This document shows, one piece after another, positions 48,442-56,277 of a stretch of DNA of 64,000 nucleotides. Location: contig NZ_JAGGOI010000031.1 of assembly GCF_018614585.1 (NCBI RefSeq), positions 1-64,000 on the forward strand. The letters run 5' to 3'. The notes below the pieces were generated by a model. That model saw only the letters and a program-made list of their open reading frames with translations. It was not told the origin of the DNA and did no database searches. The number at the start of each line of letters is the position of its first letter. The first letter of the stretch is position 1. This DNA comes from Streptomyces sp. ISL-1. Its GTDB lineage: Bacteria; Actinomycetota; Actinomycetes; Streptomycetales; Streptomycetaceae. The position numbers were made by a program, and so were the translations under genes.

Positions 48442-49380
48442 TCACGCAAGGCGGTTGAACATCCGCTGGAACGGCTCTCTGACGTCCGGGTTCTCCAGAT
48501 ACTGCGAGATGCCGTGGTGGTTCCTGCTGTCGTTCGTCACCAGCAGGTCGGTGACGAGTTCGGTCGGCGCGTACTCCGGCCGGAGCGTATGGTCCAGAGC
48601 CACCAGATCTCGCAGGTCCGAGGCGTTGCGCCAGGCCATGACGCCGGCCGGGACCGCAGGCGCCTTCACCAGGTGGTCCTGCACCTCGGTGATCGCCAGC
48701 GGCGATCCGACGGTGACGAAGAGCTCGACCTCTCGTTCCTGCTCCGCCAGTACCTCGTAGGCGACGATCGACCCGAGGCTGTGCCCGACCAACGCGACGG
48801 GGGCGCCGTCCAGGTCATCCAGGGCCTCCCTGACCACGTCGCGTATCGCTGCTCCCGCGCCGCCGAAGAAATAGGCGTGGACGTCCTTGAAGGTGTGCTT
48901 GACGAGAGTCCGGAACACCGCCTTGCGGGCTGATCGCGGCAACGGCAGTGCCTCCAGCGGGATCTGGGGTCCTACCCCGGTCTCCTCCGACTCGGCGAGC
49001 GTGTCCGCGAGATAGGTCATCTCACTCAGCCAGTCGCCGAGCGCGTCCCCGATCCGCCCGGTGCCGGGCGTGGGCTCGGGCGACTCCGGGGCGATGTCAC
49101 CGGCTTCCGACCGTGCCTCGTCGAGGGTTCTCGCCACGAATTCCCCGGGCGCCTCGAACTCCACGGGCTCCGGGGACTCCTCGATGTCCATCTGCCCGCC
49201 GTCCAGCGGGTCGGGACGGAAATCGGGCAACGGGTTCTCGTACCGGAGCGGGGCCCAGTACGCCATGTGCGAGGCCTCGGCCATGTCCCTGCCGAAAAGC
49301 GCCGTGTCCCACTGGGACTTGAGCAATTCCGAGCGGACCTTGTTTCCATTGCCATGGACGTAGACGACCCTGGGTCGCAT
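48442..49380 (-). CDS. Alpha/beta hydrolase of the conflict-type operon
   Basis: A 312-residue enzyme, start ATG 49380 behind GGGAGG. It has an HGNGNK oxyanion-type loop at residues 9-14 and the nucleophile elbow GHSLGSI (near 198), followed by a VTVGSPL strand; an acidic 60-residue insertion lies between them. There is no signal peptide. It is the first gene of the operon, 77 bases before the ATPase. Lipase or esterase effectors occur in bacterial conflict operons, but a sugar or ester substrate is equally possible. Confidence 0.82.
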   Translation of the reverse strand: MRPRVVYVHGNGNKVRSELLKSQWDTALFGRDMAEASHMAYWAPLRYENPLPDFRPDPLDGGQMDIEESPEPVEFEAPGEFVARTLDEARSEAGDIAPESPEPTPGTGRIGDALGDWLSEMTYLADTLAESEETGVGPQIPLEALPLPRSARKAVFRTLVKHTFKDVHAYFFGGAGAAIRDVVREALDDLDGAPVALVGHSLGSIVAYEVLAEQEREVELFVTVGSPLAITEVQDHLVKAPAVPAGVMAWRNASDLRDLVALDHTLRPEYAPTELVTDLLVTNDSRNHHGISQYLENPDVREPFQRMFNRLA

Positions 49381-49566
49381 CGTGCCTCCCGCCACCGTGC
49401 GGACGCCGGTCACTGTCAGTATTGGCCGCAGAGCCGCCGTACGCCACTCATGCACGGCCCCGACAGGCCCGTTCAGGCGGTTGGTGCCACCGCCGGGTTC
49501 AGCGGACGCAGAGTCACGGAACGCATCCAAGTGACGCATGCAGCCCAGGCGCAAGGAGCTCACCCC

Positions 49567-50418
49567 ATGGCCACTGGCCTCTCCCTTCATGTCGGACTCA
49601 ACAAGGTCGACCCGGCGAAGTACGGCGGCTGGGACGGCGAGCTCGTCGCATGTGAGAACGACGCCAATGACATGGCCCGCCTGGCCCGCGAAGCCGGCTT
49701 CGACGACACGACCCTGCTCACTCCCGACGGCACCGTCGAGAACGTCACCGCCGAGCTGCGCAAGGCCGCCAAGAGGCTGAAGAGCGGGGACATCCTGCTG
49801 TTCAGCTACTCGGGCCACGGCGGTCAGGTGCCGAACGCCGTCGGCTCCGACCACGAGCCGGACGAGTTCGACGAAACCCTCGTGCTCTACGACCGTGAGT
49901 TCCTCGACGACGAGCTGTACAGGGAGTTCGGGCGCTTCACCAAGGGCGTGCGGATCCTGGCGTTCCTCGACTCCTGCCACAGCGGGAGTGGCATCGAGGT
50001 ACGGGAGATCCTCAGCCAGGAGGCCATGCAGGAGCAGTTCCAGACGCGCGACCCGAACCAGATCGAGAACACCTCACGGCTCATGCCGGTCGCCAAGCAG
50101 TACGAGATCTATCAGCGGGACAAGGAGTTCTTCCAGGACATCCAGCGCGGACTCGGCGGGAACGGCAGCGAGGCGGAAGTGAGCGCGCTGCTCATCTCCG
50201 GCTGCCAGGACAACCAGCTCTCCTCCGACGGCCCGGTCAACGGCAAGTTCACCGGCACTCTGCTCGAGGTCTGGGACGGCGGAGCATTCCGCGGCGGCGG
50301 GTATCGCGCGTTCCACCGCGACATCCTGCGGAACATGCCGGCGACACAGAGCCCGAACTTCTATGTGACCGGCCGCCCCGGGAACGGGTTCCTTCAGCAG
50401 CGGCCCTTCACGGTGTGA
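49567..50418 (+). CDS. Caspase-like cysteine protease (peptidase C14)
   Basis: A 283-residue protein, start ATG 49567. The caspase/metacaspase dyad is present: His in LFSYSGHGG (near residue 83) and Cys in AFLDSCHSG (near 137). The N-terminus (LSLHVGLNKVDPAKYGGWDG) and ENDANDMARLA are usual in prokaryotic C14 proteins. There is no signal peptide. It is divergent from the hydrolase and its operon (186-base gap) and convergent with the protease-nuclease gene. Caspase-like proteases are effectors or activators in bacterial cell-death systems. Confidence 0.92.
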   Translation: MATGLSLHVGLNKVDPAKYGGWDGELVACENDANDMARLAREAGFDDTTLLTPDGTVENVTAELRKAAKRLKSGDILLFSYSGHGGQVPNAVGSDHEPDEFDETLVLYDREFLDDELYREFGRFTKGVRILAFLDSCHSGSGIEVREILSQEAMQEQFQTRDPNQIENTSRLMPVAKQYEIYQRDKEFFQDIQRGLGGNGSEAEVSALLISGCQDNQLSSDGPVNGKFTGTLLEVWDGGAFRGGGYRAFHRDILRNMPATQSPNFYVTGRPGNGFLQQRPFTV

Positions 50419-50442
50419 GAAGTAGGCAGGCCCGCCGCCTTG

Positions 50443-52662
50443 TCAGGGCCAGGCGCCCGCGAAGTCTATTTCCCCGGCCCACTCCGGGTGGTCGATGAGC
50501 GGATTGCGATTGCCCTGCATCTCGGCTATCGCCGCGTTGCGGTGCCGCTCGTACTCGCTCACTGCCTGGGCCGCGTGCCAGGACAACAGGATGTCCAGGC
50601 GCTCCCGCTGGAGCTCCCGTGCCTCGTCGCCGATGAACCCGGGGTAGCGCAGCAGGAAGTACAGCGTCGCCCTGGCGACCGCCCCCTTGCCGGCCGACGG
50701 CTCGAACTTGAGCGGCTCGCGGCGCCCGCAGGCGTGCCGGACGACTTCCTCGCTGTCCATGAAGTCGAAGTAGGGGATGTTCCCGCGGAAGCTGTTGCAC
50801 GCCGACTCACAGGCGAAGAGATGATGCAGATCCCCGCGCATGGGCTCCTTCTTGGCGAACCAGGACTGGGGCACAACGTGCTCGCAGTTGAACGGCAGCG
50901 CCGCCTCCAGTGACTCGAACTCGGCCTCGAGCGCTTCGGGTCCGGGCGCGCTCTCGTGCAGCAGGAACTCCTGCCAGCGTCCGATCCGGGCGGCCTCCAC
51001 CGCGGCGTCGGCCTGTATGAGCTCCTCGGGAGTGAAGTCCTTGCCCGAGTAGATGCTGCGCAACTGCTCGTCCGGGTGCAGGTCGACCCACGGATAGAGC
51101 AGGCGTATCGGCTTGTAAGCGGGCCGGTGCTTATGGGTGGACTCCAGCAGTTCGGTGAGCGCGCGGCGCAGACCGGCGGGGCTGTCGGAGCGGATGTCCG
51201 CGTAGTAGGAGGCGCGCGCGGTCCGGTCGGCGTCCGTGTCGTAGTAGGGACGGGCTCTGGCTGCTGCGAGGTTGACCATTGCGGCGGCCAGGTCGTTTTC
51301 GGCGGGCGACTGGCCGTCGATGTGTCCGACCCCGAATACCGCGGGGGTGGCAAGGGCAGCGGTGGGCAGGGACGCCGGCGCCTCCGGCGGTGCCTCAGCC
51401 GTGGCCGGAGCCTGGGCCAGGGCCTGCGCCTGGAAGGTGGCCGGGTCGAGGGTGACACTGATGTTCAGCGGTACGGTCCAGCGCACGGCCGCTGCGGGCG
51501 CCGCCTGCTGCGTGGCCCTGCCCGGCACGAGACTCTGAGGCCCGACGTGGTTCGCCCCGCTCGACGGCGGCGGGGACACCTCCACCGGGTGCAGGGCCGC
51601 TCCCGCCGCGAACAGCTCCTCGCGGAGCGCGGCGGCGGCGCCGGTCAGGGGGAACTGCCTCAGCGCGCCCAGGACGCGGCTGATCCGCACCCCTTCATTG
51701 GCCTTCCAGGCCAGCCGGTGCTCACCCATGCCCGGGTGCCAGAGGGATCCGTCGAGGGCGAGGGGTTTGCCGTTCTCGTCGGTGCGCGGAACACCCGCGT
51801 GATGCAGCGCCACGACCTCCCACTGGTCGTTGAAGACCGGAGACCCCGATGAGCCGGGCGCCGTGTCGGTCTCGTAGTGCACAAACTTCTCCAGCAGGTC
51901 CACGACCTTGTTCTCGCGCAGCGCGAGCTGCTTGGGCTCGCCGTTGGGGTGCTGGATGATGTTGACGATCTCGCCGAGGATGACCTTGCCCTCGGCCTCC
52001 TTGAGGGGCAGCCGTCCGAAGGGCGAGAGCGGCCGGCCGTCCTGGGATGTCTGAGCCACGGCGACGATGCTGAAGTCGAGGGCGCGGTCGGTGACGAAGA
52101 AGGTCTCCGGCTCCAGCTCGAACACCACGGGGATGAGCATCTGGCCGTCCAGGCCTGCCTGGAAGTTGAGTTCGACAACGCCGTGGCCCGCTTCGTCCGC
52201 GGTGCGCAGCACGTGGTTGTTGGTCATCAGAAGCGAGGGGGACACGAGGAATCCGGTGCCGTGATGGATCCCGGCCACTCCTCGGACGGTTACTCGCCCG
52301 ACCGAGCGGGCCGCCAGAAAGCCGGTTTCGAGGAAACCGACTCCGATGAGGTCGTTGCGCCCCATGAGGCGTTCCAGCCCCAGTACATCGGAGCCGACGG
52401 TGTCCGGGTCCAGATCCAGACTGCTGCCCGTGGTGGCCGCCGCCGGTGTCTGCTCGATGGCGGTGGCCATCGCCCAGTCGGCGCCCAGCCGTGCCAGTCT
52501 CTTGTTCACCCGTTCCGGAGCGTCGGCGTACAGGATGCCGCTCCGGTCCAGCACCCGCAGGTTGCGAGCCCGCTCCGCGGCGCGTGTCGCGTAGCGGTCG
52601 CGCGCTCCCTCAAGTTGCGAAACATAATCCGCGTCGGCCTGGGACAACTGCTCCACTGTCAT
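50443..52662 (-). CDS. Trypsin-like protease fused to endonuclease I domain
   Basis: A 739-residue protein. Residues about 100-320 form a trypsin-like protease with His in LLMTNNHVLRT, Asp in RALDFSIVAV and Ser in APGSSGSPVF. After a Pro/Ala-rich linker (about 370-430), residues about 440-720 match the endonuclease I family: CEHVVPQSWF (near 590), MRGDLHHLF, CNSFRGNIPYF and GNRNPLIDHPEW. Both modules have their key residues. There is no signal peptide. A cytoplasmic protease fused to a nuclease is a plausible suicide or anti-invader effector, perhaps with the protease releasing the nuclease. It faces the caspase-like gene. Confidence 0.9.
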   Translation of the reverse strand: MTVEQLSQADADYVSQLEGARDRYATRAAERARNLRVLDRSGILYADAPERVNKRLARLGADWAMATAIEQTPAAATTGSSLDLDPDTVGSDVLGLERLMGRNDLIGVGFLETGFLAARSVGRVTVRGVAGIHHGTGFLVSPSLLMTNNHVLRTADEAGHGVVELNFQAGLDGQMLIPVVFELEPETFFVTDRALDFSIVAVAQTSQDGRPLSPFGRLPLKEAEGKVILGEIVNIIQHPNGEPKQLALRENKVVDLLEKFVHYETDTAPGSSGSPVFNDQWEVVALHHAGVPRTDENGKPLALDGSLWHPGMGEHRLAWKANEGVRISRVLGALRQFPLTGAAAALREELFAAGAALHPVEVSPPPSSGANHVGPQSLVPGRATQQAAPAAAVRWTVPLNISVTLDPATFQAQALAQAPATAEAPPEAPASLPTAALATPAVFGVGHIDGQSPAENDLAAAMVNLAAARARPYYDTDADRTARASYYADIRSDSPAGLRRALTELLESTHKHRPAYKPIRLLYPWVDLHPDEQLRSIYSGKDFTPEELIQADAAVEAARIGRWQEFLLHESAPGPEALEAEFESLEAALPFNCEHVVPQSWFAKKEPMRGDLHHLFACESACNSFRGNIPYFDFMDSEEVVRHACGRREPLKFEPSAGKGAVARATLYFLLRYPGFIGDEARELQRERLDILLSWHAAQAVSEYERHRNAAIAEMQGNRNPLIDHPEWAGEIDFAGAWP

Positions 52663-52944
52663 ATCGGCACGCCTCCTCGTGGCCCCCGTCCACGTCAGGA
52701 TTTCGCTGTCTCATAGCCCCTCTTCCAGTATGGGCACGGAATGCCCGGTGCCGCTCACCCGAATGGATCAGTGGTTTTCCGTTCAATACTCGACGACTGC
52801 ACAATTGCGAATTGAAATTGGGCCCGCACCGACCCGCGCCGAAGGCCGACCGGAAGGCCGCCCGGAAGCTGTCGAGCACCCGAACGGCCCTTCTCCTATG
52901 CTCGAAAGGAAACGACCGAGCCGAATTTCAGCCGAGGAGGGGCC

Positions 52945-53808
52945 ATGTGTACGTACCGGACCTACCGCGCGGTTGCCGATCTCGCACGTGCGGAGGAACT
53001 CGCCACCACCACCTCGCCGTTCACGATCGAGGTGCAATTCCTCGGGGGGCTGACGGCTGCTCAGGAACGTGCCTTCGAACAGGCCGCCGACCGCTGGGCG
53101 CGCGTCATCGTCGGTGATCTGCCCACGGTCGTCCTCGGCGGCGATGTCATCGACGACATTCTGATACTGGCTCAGGGAGTGCCGATCGACGGAACCGGCA
53201 GAATTCTCGGACAGGCGGGCCCGACCCATGTGCGCTCCGCCTCGGCCAACTCCGGTGCACTGTTGCCCGTCAAGGGAATCATGTCCTTCGACACGGCTGA
53301 CCTGGCGCGCATGGAGGACGACGGAACTCTTCTCGACGTCATCACCCATGAAATGGGTCATGTCCTGGGAATTGGCACGGTGTGGGAGGACAAGGGCCTC
53401 CTCAAGGACCCCCGGACGTCCAATCCGAATTTCATCGGTGGCGCCGCCATGGACGAACACGCCCGGCTCCTGGGCGGTGGCTCACCCGTGCCGGTACCGG
53501 TCGAGGCCACCGGCGGCCCCGGCACCGCCGACAGCCACTGGCGGGAGACCGTGTTCCACAACGAGCTCATGTCCGGCTTCGTCGGCTCGGCCGGGAACCC
53601 GCTCAGCCGCCTGACGGTCGCGAGCCTGAAGGACCTCGGGTACCAGGTCGACCTGGACGCCGCCGAGCCGTACGAGCTTCCCGACCTGCTCGAACTCGCC
53701 CGGGCCGGCGAACTCGTGCCGCACACCGCGCCGGTCGACCGCGGCATGGTGCTGCCGGTCATCCCCGTCGTCCTGCCCGCCGACAACTCCGTCCGCCGGG
53801 CCGCCTGA
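52945..53808 (+). CDS. Leishmanolysin-like zinc metalloprotease
   Basis: A 287-residue protein, start ATG 52945 with GAGGAGG upstream. The zinc site HEMGHVLGIG (near residue 134) is a metzincin-type motif, and DSHWRET (near 200) followed by NELMSGF is the third-ligand region usual in bacterial leishmanolysin-like enzymes. The end NPLSRLTVASLKDLGYQV is also family-typical. There is no signal peptide. It is divergent from the protease-nuclease gene with a 282-base gap. It may be another effector or simply a neighbour. Confidence 0.9.
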   Translation: MCTYRTYRAVADLARAEELATTTSPFTIEVQFLGGLTAAQERAFEQAADRWARVIVGDLPTVVLGGDVIDDILILAQGVPIDGTGRILGQAGPTHVRSASANSGALLPVKGIMSFDTADLARMEDDGTLLDVITHEMGHVLGIGTVWEDKGLLKDPRTSNPNFIGGAAMDEHARLLGGGSPVPVPVEATGGPGTADSHWRETVFHNELMSGFVGSAGNPLSRLTVASLKDLGYQVDLDAAEPYELPDLLELARAGELVPHTAPVDRGMVLPVIPVVLPADNSVRRAA

Positions 53809-53850
53809 ACAGCACGGGCCCCGGCTACCGGGGGCATTGCTCACCCCGTT

Positions 53851-53887
53851 GGGCGGGGCGGCGGCCGCTGCGTCCGCCGCCCCGCCC
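53851..53887. terminator. Strong bidirectional hairpin terminator
   Basis: GGGCGGGGCGGCGG (53851-53864) and CCGCCGCCCCGCCC (53874-53887) form a perfect 14-bp stem around a 9-base loop, between the convergent metalloprotease and hypothetical genes. Confidence 0.9.
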
Positions 53888-53922
53888 TGCTGACCCGGGA
53901 GTCACCGTTCTGGAACAAGCGC

Positions 53923-54531
53923 CTACGTACTGAGTAGACGGTTGAAGAACGAGCGGTAGTGCGTGAGCGCGACGCGCAGCTCCTCCGTGGCAACCTCCTC
54001 GCCACGGTCCCACTGGACCTCCAGATCCTGCTTGTGGGCGGCGAACGACCTGGCCAACGTCTGCATCACGTCAGCGACCAGCGCATCGGCCGAGCGCACC
54101 GCATCCCGTGGATCATCTACGAAGGTGCTCTGGATGTCCCGCCACTTGCCGCGGTACTCATCCGTCTCATCGGGGCCGAGCAGTGCCCGGTTCTCCTCAT
54201 TGGCATGCCGCGCGATCCCGGATCCCGGCGGTGCCTCCTCGGGTCCGCCTGCACGCTCCTCGCCGACGTACTCGGGATCATCCACCGGTTCCTGCTGCTG
54301 TCCGGTTGCACCGGTGGACTCGCCCGGGTAGACGGGTGGCCGCCGGCCCTGAGACTCCGCCTGGGCACCCTGTCGGTCCTGGCGGTCCTGGCGGTCCTGT
54401 CGGTCCTGGCGGTCCTGTCGGTCCTGTCGGTCCTGGCGCTCTTGGGGATGAGCGATGCTCTCGGTCGTGAGGCCTTCCTCGCGCTGCGGGCGACTCCCCT
54501 CGCCCGGATCCCGTATGCCTTCTCGTTCCAT
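53923..54531 (-). CDS. Hypothetical protein with RQD repeats, paralogue of upstream gene
   Basis: A 202-residue hydrophilic protein, start ATG 54531 (GAGGAGAG upstream). The N-terminal half is disordered, with a DRQ tripeptide repeated about seven times near residue 33-53. The C-terminal 90 residues (KWRDIQSTFVDDPRDAVRSA, then TEELRVALTHYRSFFNRLL) are clearly similar to the end of the protein encoded at 54551. It is 19 bases downstream of that gene, so both are probably in one transcript. Function unknown; the helical domain could be a stress-related binding module. Confidence 0.75.
   Translation of the reverse strand: MEREGIRDPGEGSRPQREEGLTTESIAHPQERQDRQDRQDRQDRQDRQDRQDRQGAQAESQGRRPPVYPGESTGATGQQQEPVDDPEYVGEERAGGPEEAPPGSGIARHANEENRALLGPDETDEYRGKWRDIQSTFVDDPRDAVRSADALVADVMQTLARSFAAHKQDLEVQWDRGEEVATEELRVALTHYRSFFNRLLST
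54372..54438. repeat. 9-bp tandem repeat coding for (Arg-Gln-Asp)n
   Basis: About seven copies of a 9-base unit (cggtcctgg or cggtcctgt on the forward strand) lie within the hypothetical gene. Only the third base of one codon varies. Confidence 0.85.
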
Positions 54532-54550
54532 GTCTCTCTCCTCATCCGGC

Positions 54551-55111
54551 TCAGGAGCCGTCGCTCCGGGGCGGGTTCTCCCGGACGGTGAGCAGCTCCT
54601 CGAACAGTGTGCGGTAGTGGACCATCGCTCCTCTCAGCTCTTCGGTGGTGGCCTGCCCGCCATCGCTGCGCGCATTGATCTCGTGGGCGGTGCGGTAGTG
54701 CTCCAGGGTTCGGCCGTGCTCCACCGAGAGATCTGCCAGCTGCTGCTGGTATCCGTCGGTCGGATATCCGCGCTCGGTCATGAGCCGGGTCACGAGCCGG
54801 TCCGCCTCGGCGACGGCGTCGCCGGGACGATCCACGAAGTGTTCCTGGACGCTGCTCCAGTCGTCCGCGTACTGGCGTCGGACCTCGGCCGGAAGTTCCT
54901 TGATGTCCAGACTGTCGTGGCGTGCTTCACGGGCACGCAGCTCGCGCTCCGCGGCCGGCCGGCTTTTTTGCTCCTCGACAGTGCGGTCGTACTCGGGGCC
55001 GAAGCGCTCCCGCAGGCGCCGTCGGCGCGACAGAGTCCACAACGCCACGGCGATGATGATCAACACCACCGCGACGGGGACGATGATGGCTACAAGAGTG
55101 CTGGCAGACAT
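54551..55111 (-). CDS. Single-pass membrane protein, paralogue of downstream gene
   Basis: A 186-residue protein, start ATG 55111 with GGAGGA about six bases upstream. One membrane helix (LVAIIVPVAVVLIIIAVALW) is followed by a basic, coiled-coil linker and a C-terminal domain (DDWSSVQEHFVDRPGDAVAE, then TEELRGAMVHYRTLFEELL) shared with the next gene product. Proteins of this kind are common in Streptomyces; their role is not known to me. Confidence 0.78.
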   Translation of the reverse strand: MSASTLVAIIVPVAVVLIIIAVALWTLSRRRRLRERFGPEYDRTVEEQKSRPAAERELRAREARHDSLDIKELPAEVRRQYADDWSSVQEHFVDRPGDAVAEADRLVTRLMTERGYPTDGYQQQLADLSVEHGRTLEHYRTAHEINARSDGGQATTEELRGAMVHYRTLFEELLTVRENPPRSDGS

Positions 55112-55348
55112 CTGTTCCTCCAAGGGCGTGGTCAGAGTTGCTCAGAACCTGACCTTGCCGGGTTGTTGCCCCCCGTGACTTACCACCGGTACCAGCGGGA
55201 CCTTCCGCGCCAGCGGCCGTGCCACGCATGAGTCGCACCACCGCAGTTTCCGCGTTCAGGCACGCGTGTTCCCGGGATGGGGAGAATTAGACATCGTTGT
55301 TTGTATCGCCTCATTGCGGGCAGTCGAGAATCAAAAGGGCGGAGGTGC

Positions 55349-55368
55349 GGTGTCAGCATGCTGACACC
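55349..55368. promoter_or_regulatory. Perfect 20-bp palindrome covering the start codon of the RhoGDI-like gene
   Basis: ggtgtcagcatgctgacacc is an uninterrupted 20-bp palindrome, with the ATG start (55358-55360) inside it and GGAGG (55341-55345) just before it. It may be an operator, or form a hairpin over the start in the mRNA. Confidence 0.7.
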
Positions 55369-55840
55369 CTGGCTGCGAAGGCTGGATTGTCCGATGAGAG
55401 CGCCCCTCGAAGAGCCGATCCGCGGTTTCGGTCAGCTCGAGTTGCTGAGCGTCACTCTGCAAGCTGAGGGACGCGAAGGATTCGACGTCTCGCTGCCCGA
55501 ACCCGGGAAGTCGCAATCCACGCTGCTGGAGGCTCCGTTCGCGCTCAAAGAAGGCGCGGAAGTCCGCATCACATTGGCATTCCGCCTCGCGCAGGCTGTC
55601 GAACGCCTCAAGTTCACAGTTGTGAGGAAGCGGCACGGAGCGGTGATCGGGACGACCGAGGTGATGCTCGGCAGCTATCGGCCGGGCGGCCCGTACGAGG
55701 TGGTCCTGCCGCCCGAGCGGCTGCCGACCGGTCGCCTGGCCCGCGACACCTACCAGGTGACCGGGACGTTCACCAATTCCGACGGAGAAGAGCTGGGTCA
55801 TGAAGCCCATTGCTTCGAAATCACGAAGGAATGGGAATGA
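55358..55840 (+). CDS. Rho GDP-dissociation inhibitor (RhoGDI)-like protein
   Basis: A 160-residue protein whose sequence follows eukaryotic RhoGDI along the whole immunoglobulin-like domain: PFALKEGAEVRITLAFRL, then VVRKRHG, TTEVMLGSYRPGGPYEVVLP, RLPTGRLARDTYQVTGTFTN and the end FEITKEWE, where animal RhoGDI1 reads LKEGVEYRIKISFRV, YMVGSYGP, PKGMLARGSY and IKKDWKD. The N-terminal arm that blocks Rho switch regions is missing. Start ATG 55358 lies in a palindrome; ATG 55394 is an alternative. In eukaryotes the domain sequesters prenylated Rho GTPases in a lipid pocket. Here a lipid-like ligand is inferred. No partner GTPase is adjacent. Confidence 0.85.
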   Translation: MLTPWLRRLDCPMRAPLEEPIRGFGQLELLSVTLQAEGREGFDVSLPEPGKSQSTLLEAPFALKEGAEVRITLAFRLAQAVERLKFTVVRKRHGAVIGTTEVMLGSYRPGGPYEVVLPPERLPTGRLARDTYQVTGTFTNSDGEELGHEAHCFEITKEWE

Positions 55841-55884
55841 GGACGGATCCGTGGCGGCATGGGCGGTGTAATTACGTAAGCCGC

Positions 55885-56277
55885 TCAGTCCTCGCCGCCC
55901 CCGGCGAACTGGAAGACAAGTCCGAACACTCCCGCCGCCAGGACACCGAGCCCGATCATCACCAGCCATAGGCCGTACACGACGCCGACGGCCAGGGCCA
56001 CGCTTCCTGCGGCGGTCAGCACTGGATAGGCGCTCTGCGGCGGGAAGAACCCCAAAGGGCCCGCTCTTTCGCGGATCTCGGCACCCTTGCGGTCCTCCGG
56101 GCGGATGCCTTTCCTTCGGTACGTAGTGCCGAAGAAGAACGCGACCAGGGACGCCATGGCGAAGGCCACGGTGAGCGCCGCGATGCCGGCGGGCTCCTTG
56201 GACCACACGGCATAGAGCACGTCGGTCGCGAGGAAGAACAGTGCGACCCCTGCGAAGAGGTAGGCCTCGACTTTCAT
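55885..56277 (-). CDS. ctaF: Cytochrome c oxidase subunit 4 (actinobacterial type)
   Basis: A 130-residue membrane protein with four hydrophobic segments. The N-terminus MKVEAYLFAGVALFFLATDV and the middle FFFGTTYRRKGIRPEDRK with ERAGPLGFFPPQSAYPVLTA are typical of the small CtaF subunit that stabilises the aa3 oxidase. Its ATG overlaps the ctaD stop by four bases. Confidence 0.93.
   Translation of the reverse strand: MKVEAYLFAGVALFFLATDVLYAVWSKEPAGIAALTVAFAMASLVAFFFGTTYRRKGIRPEDRKGAEIRERAGPLGFFPPQSAYPVLTAAGSVALAVGVVYGLWLVMIGLGVLAAGVFGLVFQFAGGGED

Noticed and set aside
54372..54438. Repeat array that could be mistaken for a CRISPR
   Set aside because: The 9-base units have no spacers and code for an Arg-Gln-Asp repeat in a plausible protein.
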